NCBI GenBank assembly: GCA_002427105.1
Contig: DIPM01000038.1
Span: 41,450-73,398 of the forward strand
Length of the DNA stretch: 31,949 nucleotides
Direction of reading: 5' to 3'
DNA from: Marinilabiliaceae bacterium UBA5488
Lineage (GTDB): Bacteria > Bacteroidota > Bacteroidia > Bacteroidales > Marinilabiliaceae
A model generated the notes under the pieces. The model ran no database searches. It was not told the origin of the DNA and was given only the letters and a program-made list of their open reading frames with translations. A program made the translations under genes and the position numbers. Below are positions 16,387 to 24,873 of the stretch, in pieces. Positions within the stretch are counted from its first letter, which is position 1. Every line of letters begins with the position of its first letter.

Positions 16387-16413
16387 CATAAAGTCATTTA
16401 TCAAAATCATTAT

Positions 16414-17559
16414 ATGAATCTTTTAGAAAGATATCAGGTATTAAAAAAGGACTTCAAATCCTCTTCCGAACATTTCACCTTTGGAGAGGGCGTGGATTGC
16501 ACCATGTGCAGTTTTAAAAGTGATTTTGATTTTGCCCCATTACATAATTGTGCTTCACTTACAGAAAGGGAGCAGACCATCCTTTCTGAAGACGGAAGGG
16601 GCGAAAACTACAATTTTAGCTATCCTGTATTCAGCAGTATCGGCAAAAGCAAGAAGAATAATAAGGCGATAATCATGCTTCACGGGCTTAACGAACGCTC
16701 ATGGGATAAATATCTAACCTGGGCCTATCAGCTAGTAAAGTTAACGGGAAGCTCTGTGATACTTTTCCCCATTGCGTTTCATATAAACCGCTCACCTCTA
16801 AAATGGAGCAATCCAAGAGAGATGAATCAACTATCAGGCTTACGGCGAAAAAATAGCGGTGTTGAAAACAGCACTTTCGTAAATGTAGCTTTAAGTCTGC
16901 GAATGCAATATACACCTGAAATGTTTCCCATTTCAGGCATACAGACATATTTTGACCTGGTGAAATTAGTATGGCTGATTAAAGCAGGCCGTCACGAATT
17001 GTTTCAAACAAATAGCCAAACTAATATTTTTGCTTATTCGATAGGTGCGCTCCTGGCAGAAATACTGCTCATAGCCAATCCCGCCAGTCTGTTCTCCGGT
17101 GAAAGGGCATTCCTTTTCTGCGGGGGCGCCACTATCGACAAAATGAACGGCAGCTCACGGGCAATTATGGACAAGCTTGCCGCGAAGCATCTTAGCTCTT
17201 ATCTTCAACGCGACTGCCAGGTTAACAATCTAATAACTCTGCCCTACTATCTCAGCCCTCTTTTGCCAAAAGCATGGGAAAGCTTCCAGCTAATGAGCTC
17301 CAGCGAGGGCAATACAGCCAATCGAGAGAAAGCCTTAGGCAAAATTACAGAGCAAATTAAAACGATAGGCATGAGCTTTGACTCCGTTATTCCGGCTGAT
17401 GCTATCGCTAATACACTGAAAGGCAACTATCGGATAATATCACCTAATTATCCCGGAAGCCATGAAGTGCCGTTTCCCTATAATGAATCGCCGTATGCAG
17501 AAGAGGTGGAACAAATATTCAATACCATCTTCTATGAGGCGGCCTCCTTTTTGGCCTAA
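16414..17559 (+). CDS. Alpha/beta-hydrolase-fold protein, DUF6051-like
   Basis: A 381-residue protein from the ATG at 16414 (MNLLERYQVLKKDFKSSSEH); the frame is open back to 16243 but those 57 codons overlap the divergent LytTR promoter and look non-coding. An alpha/beta-hydrolase fold is suggested by an oxyanion-type IIMLHGLNERSWDKY (HG motif), a nucleophile elbow IFAYSIGALLAEI (serine in AYSIG), and a late histidine in PGSHEVPFPY. An acidic residue of a triad is not assignable by eye. I recall similar Bacteroidetes proteins under the label DUF6051, but am not certain of it. No signal peptide is seen, so it is probably cytoplasmic. It converges with the M6 protease gene, 16 bases apart. Substrate unknown. 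Confidence 0.75.
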   Translation: MNLLERYQVLKKDFKSSSEHFTFGEGVDCTMCSFKSDFDFAPLHNCASLTEREQTILSEDGRGENYNFSYPVFSSIGKSKKNNKAIIMLHGLNERSWDKYLTWAYQLVKLTGSSVILFPIAFHINRSPLKWSNPREMNQLSGLRRKNSGVENSTFVNVALSLRMQYTPEMFPISGIQTYFDLVKLVWLIKAGRHELFQTNSQTNIFAYSIGALLAEILLIANPASLFSGERAFLFCGGATIDKMNGSSRAIMDKLAAKHLSSYLQRDCQVNNLITLPYYLSPLLPKAWESFQLMSSSEGNTANREKALGKITEQIKTIGMSFDSVIPADAIANTLKGNYRIISPNYPGSHEVPFPYNESPYAEEVEQIFNTIFYEAASFLA

Positions 17560-17575
17560 TATCGCGCTTTAGTCG

Positions 17576-20500
17576 TCAGGTTCTCAGGATTTTTCGCGCG
17601 AAGGTCTTACCGCCCACTTTAAACCTTACAATGTAGAAACCGCTTTGAAGATCCCCTAAAGGCAAGGTAAAACTATTATAGGCCTCTATCTTTACAGTCT
17701 TTTGCAGCCGTCCGCTTATATCAAAAATTGCAAGATCTATTTTTCCATAAATACCACTAACTGTGAGTTCATCACCAACAGGAACGGGCGATGTAGAAAT
17801 ATCCTTGTCTCTGACCGAAGTAGCGAAATCGTCAACGGCTTCCAACTCTATGTCAAGTAAAATATCATCATCAACAATTACGCTTCCTCTTCGGGGAGTA
17901 TAGCCATGAGCACTAATTTCATAATCGGCAATAAGTCCTTGCTCAACTCCTCTAAAACTAAGCTCGCCATTAGCATCAGTTAGAAGTCCGGCTCCGTTTA
18001 AGCTTACCAAGGCACCTTCAATGCCTAAGTCGCCACGAAGATCCCTAACAACAAAGCTCAGGCGATTGCAGGCATCAAATAAAAGAACCTCTGACAACTC
18101 TGATGCTGAACCGCTAAGAATATCAACTGTCTCTATCTGAACTTCGTTGTCTAAGCATTCGCTGACAGTCACATTGGCAGTAGTCGTATCAAAGCCATCA
18201 AGATACGCTGCTTCAGCGCCATTCAGCCAAACGGAATATCCAATTCTACCGCCACTAATAATATCGCCGCTTCTTGAGAGCAGAGAAGGCGAAGCAACTT
18301 TAGCTGCATATCCCTTGATTTCCGAAGAACGCTTAAGACCCGGGCTTTTGAAAGCCGCCGATTTGAGCGGCGCAAGCATCGGGATGTCAAGAGGCTTAGC
18401 TCCTACCGATATATAATCAATCAGAAGAGCAAAACTTTGCTCTGAAACATATTGAAGGGCAAGCTTAAGGCGCTTACCCGCCCATTGCGACAAATCATAA
18501 CTGTAAAGATTCCACTCGATCGGAACCTCCAAATCACCATCTGACAAAAGCTCATACTCTATAGTGGAAGCCGACTGGTCGGCAAGTAATACCCTGATTT
18601 TTTCCAATCCATAAGTATCAGACAGTGAACGTGCTACAATATTAAAATAATCACCATCGGAAATTGTAATTGCCGGTGTAATCAACCAGTCATCGTTGCT
18701 TCCGCTACTTGCTGCAAAAGCAGCAAGAAGCTGACGACCGCGTCTTGGCGAAAAATCAAAATCGGCCTGCAGCAAACCTTCATACCAGGGATCTATAACA
18801 ATAAATGCTCCGCGATAATTTTCGTTTGGAAAGTACAAGTCTGAAATAGCGTATGTTACTTCCCCATCATTATCTATCATACTCCAGCCCGGCATACTTA
18901 AGGCAAAAGGCTGATAAGCGTCAAAGGTCTCGTCAATTACAGCATCCCAGCTAAGTGCCACATCCTTATTGTTTTTTGAAAAGGAAATATTACGGGGAGC
19001 TGCAAGCGTAGGAGCTTCAAGTTCTACCTCGATTAGCTGCTCGCTATCAGGTTTAAAGCGAAACCACTGCCATTCATAGTTGTTGGCCGAAACCGAAACC
19101 GCGTTGAAAATAGTGTCATGAGCCACGGAGAACTCCGCAATACCGCTCTGATCGCTGCTTATACTGCTTTCATTAAGCGTGACCGTTGCACCCTCAAGCG
19201 GCTGACCCTCAGAACTAACCAAAACCTTAAAGGGATGATAGACCCTGTTGGTGGCAAAAACGGCTCTAAGAGCTTCAGTTTGGTAAAAGTAGTCATCATT
19301 ATAACTGAAGAGTGCGAAATGATAGTCACTGGAATGTTGCAGTCCTGTAAGCTCAAGCGATGAAGCACTGCCCGCATATACCACGAAGGAGCCGTCGGTT
19401 AAGCTATCCCCTGCTCCATATTCTGAAGAAGCAAGGTAGGGAGTTCCAAGCTCAGGCAGGGAAGAAATCATCTTATCTTTTTTTGCTACAACCATCACCT
19501 TAGTCCCCTCAGGCACTTGCCACGATATGCCTAAAGATGTCTTGGTTGCAGCATCTAAAACGACAGACGAAACATTACTTAGTCCTTCATTGCCCGAAGG
19601 GGCGGCGTAAACAGTAATATCGTCAATGCCTATCCCGTAGCCGTAATTACTTATTCCACGAAAAGCAATCTGAACATTTTCGCTAAAGGGAATAAACACA
19701 CGCCGCTGCAGCCACAAGGGAGTATTGTCATCATAAGCGGCAAGCTCAACCCAGTCCTCGCTTGCAAGAGGCTTAGCCAAAACCTGAATTATGTCCCGGT
19801 CGCCACTCCATTCAGCCTGAAAATTTCTGAAATCCATGATATACCCGCCGGGTTCGCTAAGCGACAAGGGAGGCGAAACAAGGTCGGTAATTCGTTGATT
19901 ATAATCAGGCGCATGAAAATACGCCAGGCTCTCACCCTCATAGGCTGCTGAAGGCCGTCCGTAATCGCCGGCAGTTGCTGTCCTCCACATATAGCTCCCT
20001 ATAGAGAAGGACTGACGCCAATCAGCCATCCCATCTTCAAAACCCTCATTCCACGGGAAGGACGTAACAGGCAGGGCCTCGGTAGTTTCATTTCCTAACA
20101 TAGCAGATGTCCAGCCACCATCCTTCAAACTCCATGCACTGTAATAGTAAGTGCTTGAACTCGAAAGCCCGACATGCGCAAAGAAGCTGGCTTCATCTCC
20201 AAAATAAAGCACAGTGCCGCCTCCGGCAATAGTCTCACCTGGGCTGTAAGTATAGCCGTCAACAGGGATGCCAAAGATACCGCTCTCACTATAGGCTAAC
20301 ATAACAGGATAAGCGGCAGAAGCAGGCTCCCAGCTAATATTTAAACCATCGCTGCCTGCCACTTCTACTTTTAACCATAAGGGACTTCCGTTCTGTAGAG
20401 CCATATAATCAAAGATTATCATATCTCCTGACTCACGTATTCCACTTATGCTTCGGTTGAAAGCCTCACCCGTCCATGTCACCATTGCCGGATCGCTATC

Positions 20501-21955
20501 ATCGCTAAGCATTGTAATTTCCATAGAACCCGGAAATGGCGCTGAGCTTGCATTTACATCACCGGTGGCGGCCACTACATAGAAGCCCTGATGTTCTGTG
20601 GCATTAATCGTGTTAGCCTCCCTCAATTCACTAATCCGCTGTTCATCCACATGATAAACTATCATGCCTTCACCCGGCAAAGAAATATCAAATCCCCTAT
20701 TCCTCCTGTTCTCAAGCAAAAAGTATTCATGCTCTACCGGACTTGGAATCTTGTAGGCAGTATAAGCCTCCTGAACAGGTCTTATCTGCTTCTCTCCGGC
20801 ACTTGTAAGCTCCTCTATCGTAATCCATCCCAACTCATGCTTCGACAGCGGATTATGATGTGAAGGCAACACCCCGGAAGGAAAACCGTTATAACTGCCG
20901 CTTGCCATCAAATCCCAGCGCCCAGTGCCACTATATTCAACATCATCATCAGAATTTGTATCATAATAGTCGGGAAGACCAAGATTGTGGCCGAATTCAT
21001 GGGCTATTACTCCTATGGTATTAATGCTGCCTGAAGCATTTCTTGTCTCGGCCTGGGCAGTGTATCTGTCAACAAGAACACCGTTGAATCTCCGGCGAGT
21101 CGAACTGTAACCGGCAGAAGAAAGCAACCATGAATGAGACCATATATCATCCTCATTGCTTGTAACCTCCTGACCTGCCCCCTGATGAATAATTGCAATA
21201 CCCTCTACTATCCCGTTGCCATCGTTATCAAACTCGGAGAAATCAACTCCTGCAGCCGCGGCTGCATCAACCGCGTGCATAGCAAACTCACCCCATTTGC
21301 TTTCATCACTGTAATAGGCCTTTTCGTGGGGCAAGGGAACCCATTGAGTTACAAAAGAGTTAATCACAAGGGCTCCATTACTGTTTTCAAGATAATAGTC
21401 ACGAAAACTGCCTGTGCCGTTGTAATCAGCGAGATTCATCAAATCATCGAAATTCCTTTGAGAATAGGTAGCTGAAGTATTGCTAAAATTAGCCAGTATG
21501 ACAAGCATCTTCTGAGTGCCTGAAGGGGCAAAAACATTGGCACTGCCAACGCTTTTCAAGCTTTGCCCGACATATTTGCCGCGGATGGATTTAATCTCTT
21601 CAGAGCTATGACCGGAGCCGCGACTTATGCTTCGTAAAAAGTCTTTCTCCTTATCCGTTCTGTATTCCACATCATTAGCCTTCACACCTGATAGCCCCCT
21701 CGTCCCTGACTTCAGAAGCGACATATACTCAAACACTCCTTCGTCGTTTCTCTTTATGCGATAGCCATCACTGGTGGATATCCAATTAAACCACTCATCA
21801 CCATGCAATTGGATTGTAAGCACAGAGCCGTCAGGCTGCTCTACCTTCCGGGGGAAGGGATAAGCCCCGACCGCCAGCAGCGTCTGAAAACTCTCCGTTG
21901 CAATCAGTAACAGAAGAATTAGCGCATAACGCGATAAAGGAGTACTTTTTAGCAT
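17576..21955 (-). CDS. Secreted M6-family metalloprotease with type IX secretion C-terminal domain
   Basis: From the ATG at 21955 the protein has 1459 residues. A signal peptide (MLKSTPLSRYALILLLLIAT, about 1-30) exports it, and the last 75 or so residues (ending GFYIVRFKVGGKTFARKILR) form a Por/type IX sorting domain that routes it to the surface or medium. The M6 catalytic domain spans about 145-520, with zinc motif HEFGHNLGLPDYYD (H319, H323). Downstream are a fibronectin-III-like segment, a MAM/anchor-J-like jelly roll (about 630-785), another FnIII, a carboxypeptidase-regulatory-like repeat (PLEGATVTLNESS), a second anchor-J-like domain, and a further carboxypeptidase-like repeat (GIEGALVSLNGAG). 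It follows mutS2 by 19 bases. Substrate is unknown; immune inhibitor A-type proteases belong to the same family. Confidence 0.93.
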   Translation of the reverse strand: MLKSTPLSRYALILLLLIATESFQTLLAVGAYPFPRKVEQPDGSVLTIQLHGDEWFNWISTSDGYRIKRNDEGVFEYMSLLKSGTRGLSGVKANDVEYRTDKEKDFLRSISRGSGHSSEEIKSIRGKYVGQSLKSVGSANVFAPSGTQKMLVILANFSNTSATYSQRNFDDLMNLADYNGTGSFRDYYLENSNGALVINSFVTQWVPLPHEKAYYSDESKWGEFAMHAVDAAAAAGVDFSEFDNDGNGIVEGIAIIHQGAGQEVTSNEDDIWSHSWLLSSAGYSSTRRRFNGVLVDRYTAQAETRNASGSINTIGVIAHEFGHNLGLPDYYDTNSDDDVEYSGTGRWDLMASGSYNGFPSGVLPSHHNPLSKHELGWITIEELTSAGEKQIRPVQEAYTAYKIPSPVEHEYFLLENRRNRGFDISLPGEGMIVYHVDEQRISELREANTINATEHQGFYVVAATGDVNASSAPFPGSMEITMLSDDSDPAMVTWTGEAFNRSISGIRESGDMIIFDYMALQNGSPLWLKVEVAGSDGLNISWEPASAAYPVMLAYSESGIFGIPVDGYTYSPGETIAGGGTVLYFGDEASFFAHVGLSSSSTYYYSAWSLKDGGWTSAMLGNETTEALPVTSFPWNEGFEDGMADWRQSFSIGSYMWRTATAGDYGRPSAAYEGESLAYFHAPDYNQRITDLVSPPLSLSEPGGYIMDFRNFQAEWSGDRDIIQVLAKPLASEDWVELAAYDDNTPLWLQRRVFIPFSENVQIAFRGISNYGYGIGIDDITVYAAPSGNEGLSNVSSVVLDAATKTSLGISWQVPEGTKVMVVAKKDKMISSLPELGTPYLASSEYGAGDSLTDGSFVVYAGSASSLELTGLQHSSDYHFALFSYNDDYFYQTEALRAVFATNRVYHPFKVLVSSEGQPLEGATVTLNESSISSDQSGIAEFSVAHDTIFNAVSVSANNYEWQWFRFKPDSEQLIEVELEAPTLAAPRNISFSKNNKDVALSWDAVIDETFDAYQPFALSMPGWSMIDNDGEVTYAISDLYFPNENYRGAFIVIDPWYEGLLQADFDFSPRRGRQLLAAFAASSGSNDDWLITPAITISDGDYFNIVARSLSDTYGLEKIRVLLADQSASTIEYELLSDGDLEVPIEWNLYSYDLSQWAGKRLKLALQYVSEQSFALLIDYISVGAKPLDIPMLAPLKSAAFKSPGLKRSSEIKGYAAKVASPSLLSRSGDIISGGRIGYSVWLNGAEAAYLDGFDTTTANVTVSECLDNEVQIETVDILSGSASELSEVLLFDACNRLSFVVRDLRGDLGIEGALVSLNGAGLLTDANGELSFRGVEQGLIADYEISAHGYTPRRGSVIVDDDILLDIELEAVDDFATSVRDKDISTSPVPVGDELTVSGIYGKIDLAIFDISGRLQKTVKIEAYNSFTLPLGDLQSGFYIVRFKVGGKTFARKILRT

Positions 21956-21974
21956 ATTACCTTTGCTACAAATT

Positions 21975-24479
21975 CTAATCCAAATCAACTATAGTAATTC
22001 CCGAACCACCAAACTGAACATGTTCATCGGCGTATTTGCTCACAAAAGGAAGAGTGCTCAAATAGTCGCGTATCATTTGACGTAATATGCCTGACCCTTT
22101 TCCATGTAAAATCTTAAGCTGATTAGCCCCGCACATCAGCGCCTCATCCAAATGTACCGAGATTTTTTCTATCGCTTCCTCGCCTCTCATGCCCCGAATG
22201 TCGATATCCGGTTTGAAATTCAATCTCTTTTCACGCATACGTTCAGCCAAGCCTAAAGATACAGAACTTTCACGTCGTGCTTCTTTTTTATATTCATTTC
22301 GGCTTAGTCTGCTGAGGCGATAGATTTTCACATTACTTACCAGGCTGCCAAAGGCCACAAGAGCCCTATCACCACGTATCTCCATGACCTCGCCCGGAGT
22401 GTTCTGCCCCTGCAATTTTACCATATCACCTTCACTCAAAAGATCGCTAAGAGGCTCATCTGTGGCGGAATCTTTTTTATTTTTCAAGGCCTCCGACGGA
22501 TTAGACTTCTCCTTCTTTTCGCCCTTCTTACGGTTCCGGATTTTATCCATCTTGCGTTCCAGGCGGCTCTGAGCGTCCGAATCGGGCGATTCTTCATTAA
22601 TTAGCTGCTCCCTGAAATTCTCAACATCCTTCCTTGCAATCTTCGTCTTCTCTTTATCTGCCTGCGTTTCTCTAATCACACGAATTGTGTTCTCTATCTC
22701 CTTGTTGGCTCCTGCCAATAAGGATGCTGCCTCCTGTCTGGCTTTTGCCAAAATCTCCTTACGCTCAAGTGCAAGCTGCTCCAATTCCTTTTCATAGCGT
22801 TCTGACACCCCTTCCAGCTTACGCTCACGCTCGCGCACCGCTCGTCGTTTCTGCTCCCAATAACGCTTATCCCTGATAATTTCCCGTAAATGCTTGTCAA
22901 AATTAATATGATCCTCGCCAAGTCTTTCCTTAGCCGACTCCAATATGGTCTCGGGTAATCCAATTTTACGGGCTATTTCAAAGGCAAAAGAACTTCCCGG
23001 AGAGCCAACTTCCAATTTAAAAAGAGGCTGAAGATGGGCAGTGTCAAACTGCATTGCACCGTTTATGATGCCCTTACTTTGAGAAGCGTAGTGCTTCAGA
23101 TTAGTATAATGAGTGGTAATCACACCATAAGCTCCCTGCTTATTCAACTGCTCAAGCACAGCTTCGGCAATAGCGCCCCCAATTGCAGGCTCTGTACCGG
23201 TACCAAACTCATCAATCAGAACCATGGAGTGAGCGTCAGCGTTGCGCACAAAGAACTTCATATTGGTAAGGTGCGAACTGTAGGTGCTCAAGTCGTTATC
23301 TATAGATTGCTCATCGCCCAGATCAAGGAAAATCTTATCATAGAAGCCCATCTTTGAACCTTCCTTAACGGGAACCGGTATTCCGCATTGGAGCATATAC
23401 TGAACCAGGCCTACAGTTTGAAGACAAACAGATTTGCCGCCGGCATTTGGCCCTGAAATAAGCACTATTCTGTCATCCTCAGTAAACTCAAGCCTCAGAG
23501 GAACCACAACCTTTCCCTGCGACTTATGAAGCAAGTAAAGCAGAGGATGACGGGCCTCAATCCACCTAAACGAGGGCTTATCCGACAGCTCCGGAACTAT
23601 GGCTTCAATACGCCGGGCGAATTTGGCTTTTGCCCTTATAAAATCAATAATTCCCAAAAAGTCGTAGGCATATAACAGCTCTTCCAAATAAGACCTGATA
23701 AACGAAGATACTGTAGTAAGAATACGGCTCAATTCGCGCCGCTCGGCATATCCCAGCTCCCGAAGCTCATTGTTTATCTCTACAATTTCTGCAGGTTCTA
23801 TGTAGCTGGTCTTTCCACTGGCTGATTCATCATGAACAATACCGGGAAGTCGTCTTTTATTGGCCGATAGAACCGGAATTACGGCACGGCCGTCACGTAT
23901 GCTAATACTTACATCAGCTTCCACGAGTCCGTCACTCTGCGCTTTCTTCAAAATAGCGGCCATTTTGCGCGAAATACTTTGCTGGGCGTTAATTAGCTCC
24001 TTGCGTATGCGCACCAGCTCGGGACTAGCATTGTCCTTGATTTTTCCCTGCTTATTCAAAACGGCATCAATCTTATCAATCACGGCAGGGTAAACCATTA
24101 CATTGGCCACTAAGGCATGCATCTGAGGGAAAGCAGCTTCATCCTTGCTTTTTATAAAACGGATAATTTCCCGAATAGTGCCCAATGAGCGCCGCAAGTC
24201 GAAAAGCTCAGCTTCATCCATAAAAAGACCTTCCACACATACCTTCTTCAAGGCATCCCTAACATCTATATAATATGAAACAGGCAGCTCTCCCCCATCA
24301 TCTTCAATGTGGAGCATCTCCTTAGTCTGCATCAACAAAGTGCTGACTTTAGCATAATTTGTCAAGAAGCTCATGCCATCTATCCATTCACGCCCCAATC
24401 CGCTAAGGCAATGCTCCGCGAGCAGCTCTCGAATCCTGCCGAAATTCAGCTTCTGTTCAAATTTATCCGGGTATATCAC
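21975..24479 (-). CDS. mutS2: MutS2 (ATPase with Smr nuclease domain)
   Basis: MutS2 is a MutS-related ATPase without the mismatch-recognition domain. It has been linked to suppression of recombination and, as RqcU, to splitting collided ribosomes. The 834-residue protein starts with GTG at 24479; a TAG lies four codons upstream and no closer ATG fits. Visible motifs are Walker A GPNAGGKS (343-350), the STYSSHLTNMKFF segment, Walker B LIDEFGTG (421-428), a charged coiled coil (about 515-650), a KOW-like strand region (about 670-715), and a C-terminal Smr domain from residue 760 with DIRGMRGEEA and HGKG (792-795). All key residues appear present. The M6 protease gene follows by 19 bases. Confidence 0.96.
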   Translation of the reverse strand: MIYPDKFEQKLNFGRIRELLAEHCLSGLGREWIDGMSFLTNYAKVSTLLMQTKEMLHIEDDGGELPVSYYIDVRDALKKVCVEGLFMDEAELFDLRRSLGTIREIIRFIKSKDEAAFPQMHALVANVMVYPAVIDKIDAVLNKQGKIKDNASPELVRIRKELINAQQSISRKMAAILKKAQSDGLVEADVSISIRDGRAVIPVLSANKRRLPGIVHDESASGKTSYIEPAEIVEINNELRELGYAERRELSRILTTVSSFIRSYLEELLYAYDFLGIIDFIRAKAKFARRIEAIVPELSDKPSFRWIEARHPLLYLLHKSQGKVVVPLRLEFTEDDRIVLISGPNAGGKSVCLQTVGLVQYMLQCGIPVPVKEGSKMGFYDKIFLDLGDEQSIDNDLSTYSSHLTNMKFFVRNADAHSMVLIDEFGTGTEPAIGGAIAEAVLEQLNKQGAYGVITTHYTNLKHYASQSKGIINGAMQFDTAHLQPLFKLEVGSPGSSFAFEIARKIGLPETILESAKERLGEDHINFDKHLREIIRDKRYWEQKRRAVRERERKLEGVSERYEKELEQLALERKEILAKARQEAASLLAGANKEIENTIRVIRETQADKEKTKIARKDVENFREQLINEESPDSDAQSRLERKMDKIRNRKKGEKKEKSNPSEALKNKKDSATDEPLSDLLSEGDMVKLQGQNTPGEVMEIRGDRALVAFGSLVSNVKIYRLSRLSRNEYKKEARRESSVSLGLAERMREKRLNFKPDIDIRGMRGEEAIEKISVHLDEALMCGANQLKILHGKGSGILRQMIRDYLSTLPFVSKYADEHVQFGGSGITIVDLD

Positions 24480-24504
24480 TTCAGTATTCTACTTGATTAC
24501 AGTG

Positions 24505-24512
24505 CAAAAATA
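24505..24512 (-). promoter_or_regulatory. -7 promoter box for mutS2
   Basis: The minus strand reads TATTTTTG, matching TAnnTTTG, 26 bases before the mutS2 GTG. No -33 TTTG stands at the right distance, so only the -7 element supports it, in an AT-rich stretch where chance matches are likely. Confidence 0.4.
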
Positions 24513-24700
24513 AATAAATAGTTTGTCAATACGCGACATGCCGAAATTCAGCCAACAAAAAGCCGGGCAAAGACAGATATTTATCAACCTTTCCCTACAC
24601 AAAGTCTGCAAAACACCGTGTCAATCACCCCAAATGCATCGGTTTTATCCCAAACAGCAAGATATAGCATATTTTAACAGTTCATTGCCCGCGATTAAAC

Positions 24701-24708
24701 TACTTTTG
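24701..24708 (+). promoter_or_regulatory. Candidate -7 box upstream of the 603-residue gene
   Basis: TACTTTTG is an exact TAnnTTTG match. It would give a leader of about 160 bases before the ATG at 24874, long for this group. No -33 TTTG is present at 19-21 bases, so this is tentative. Confidence 0.35.
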
Positions 24709-24873
24709 CCGATTTATAAAATATTACTCATCATTTTGCAATAAGGAATTATGCCTACTTGCTTCAATTGACAACATCCAGGATACAATTATGATTATAA
24801 ATGTTCGCCTTGCACAACAAATAAAAATAGTATTCTGCTGAAATTAATAGGACAACAATAAAATCACAAGATT

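Larger units (their letters stand above)
24480..24873. other. Intergenic region between divergent mutS2 and the 603-residue gene
   Basis: About 390 bases without a convincing gene. It contains the mutS2 -7 candidate (24505-24512, minus) and a plus-strand TACTTTTG (24701-24708). Short open frames here have no recognisable content. No tRNA, riboswitch or strong terminator was found. Confidence 0.5.

Noticed and set aside
16243..16413. N-terminal extension of the hydrolase gene back to 16243
   Set aside because: The extension overlaps the divergent LytTR promoter and reads as a proline/histidine-rich non-coding translation; the ATG at 16414 begins a normal-looking N-terminus.
24523..24744. 73-codon plus-strand frame between mutS2 and the 603-residue gene
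   Set aside because: It overlaps the mutS2 promoter area, has no recognisable sequence features and contains the -7 box of the next gene.
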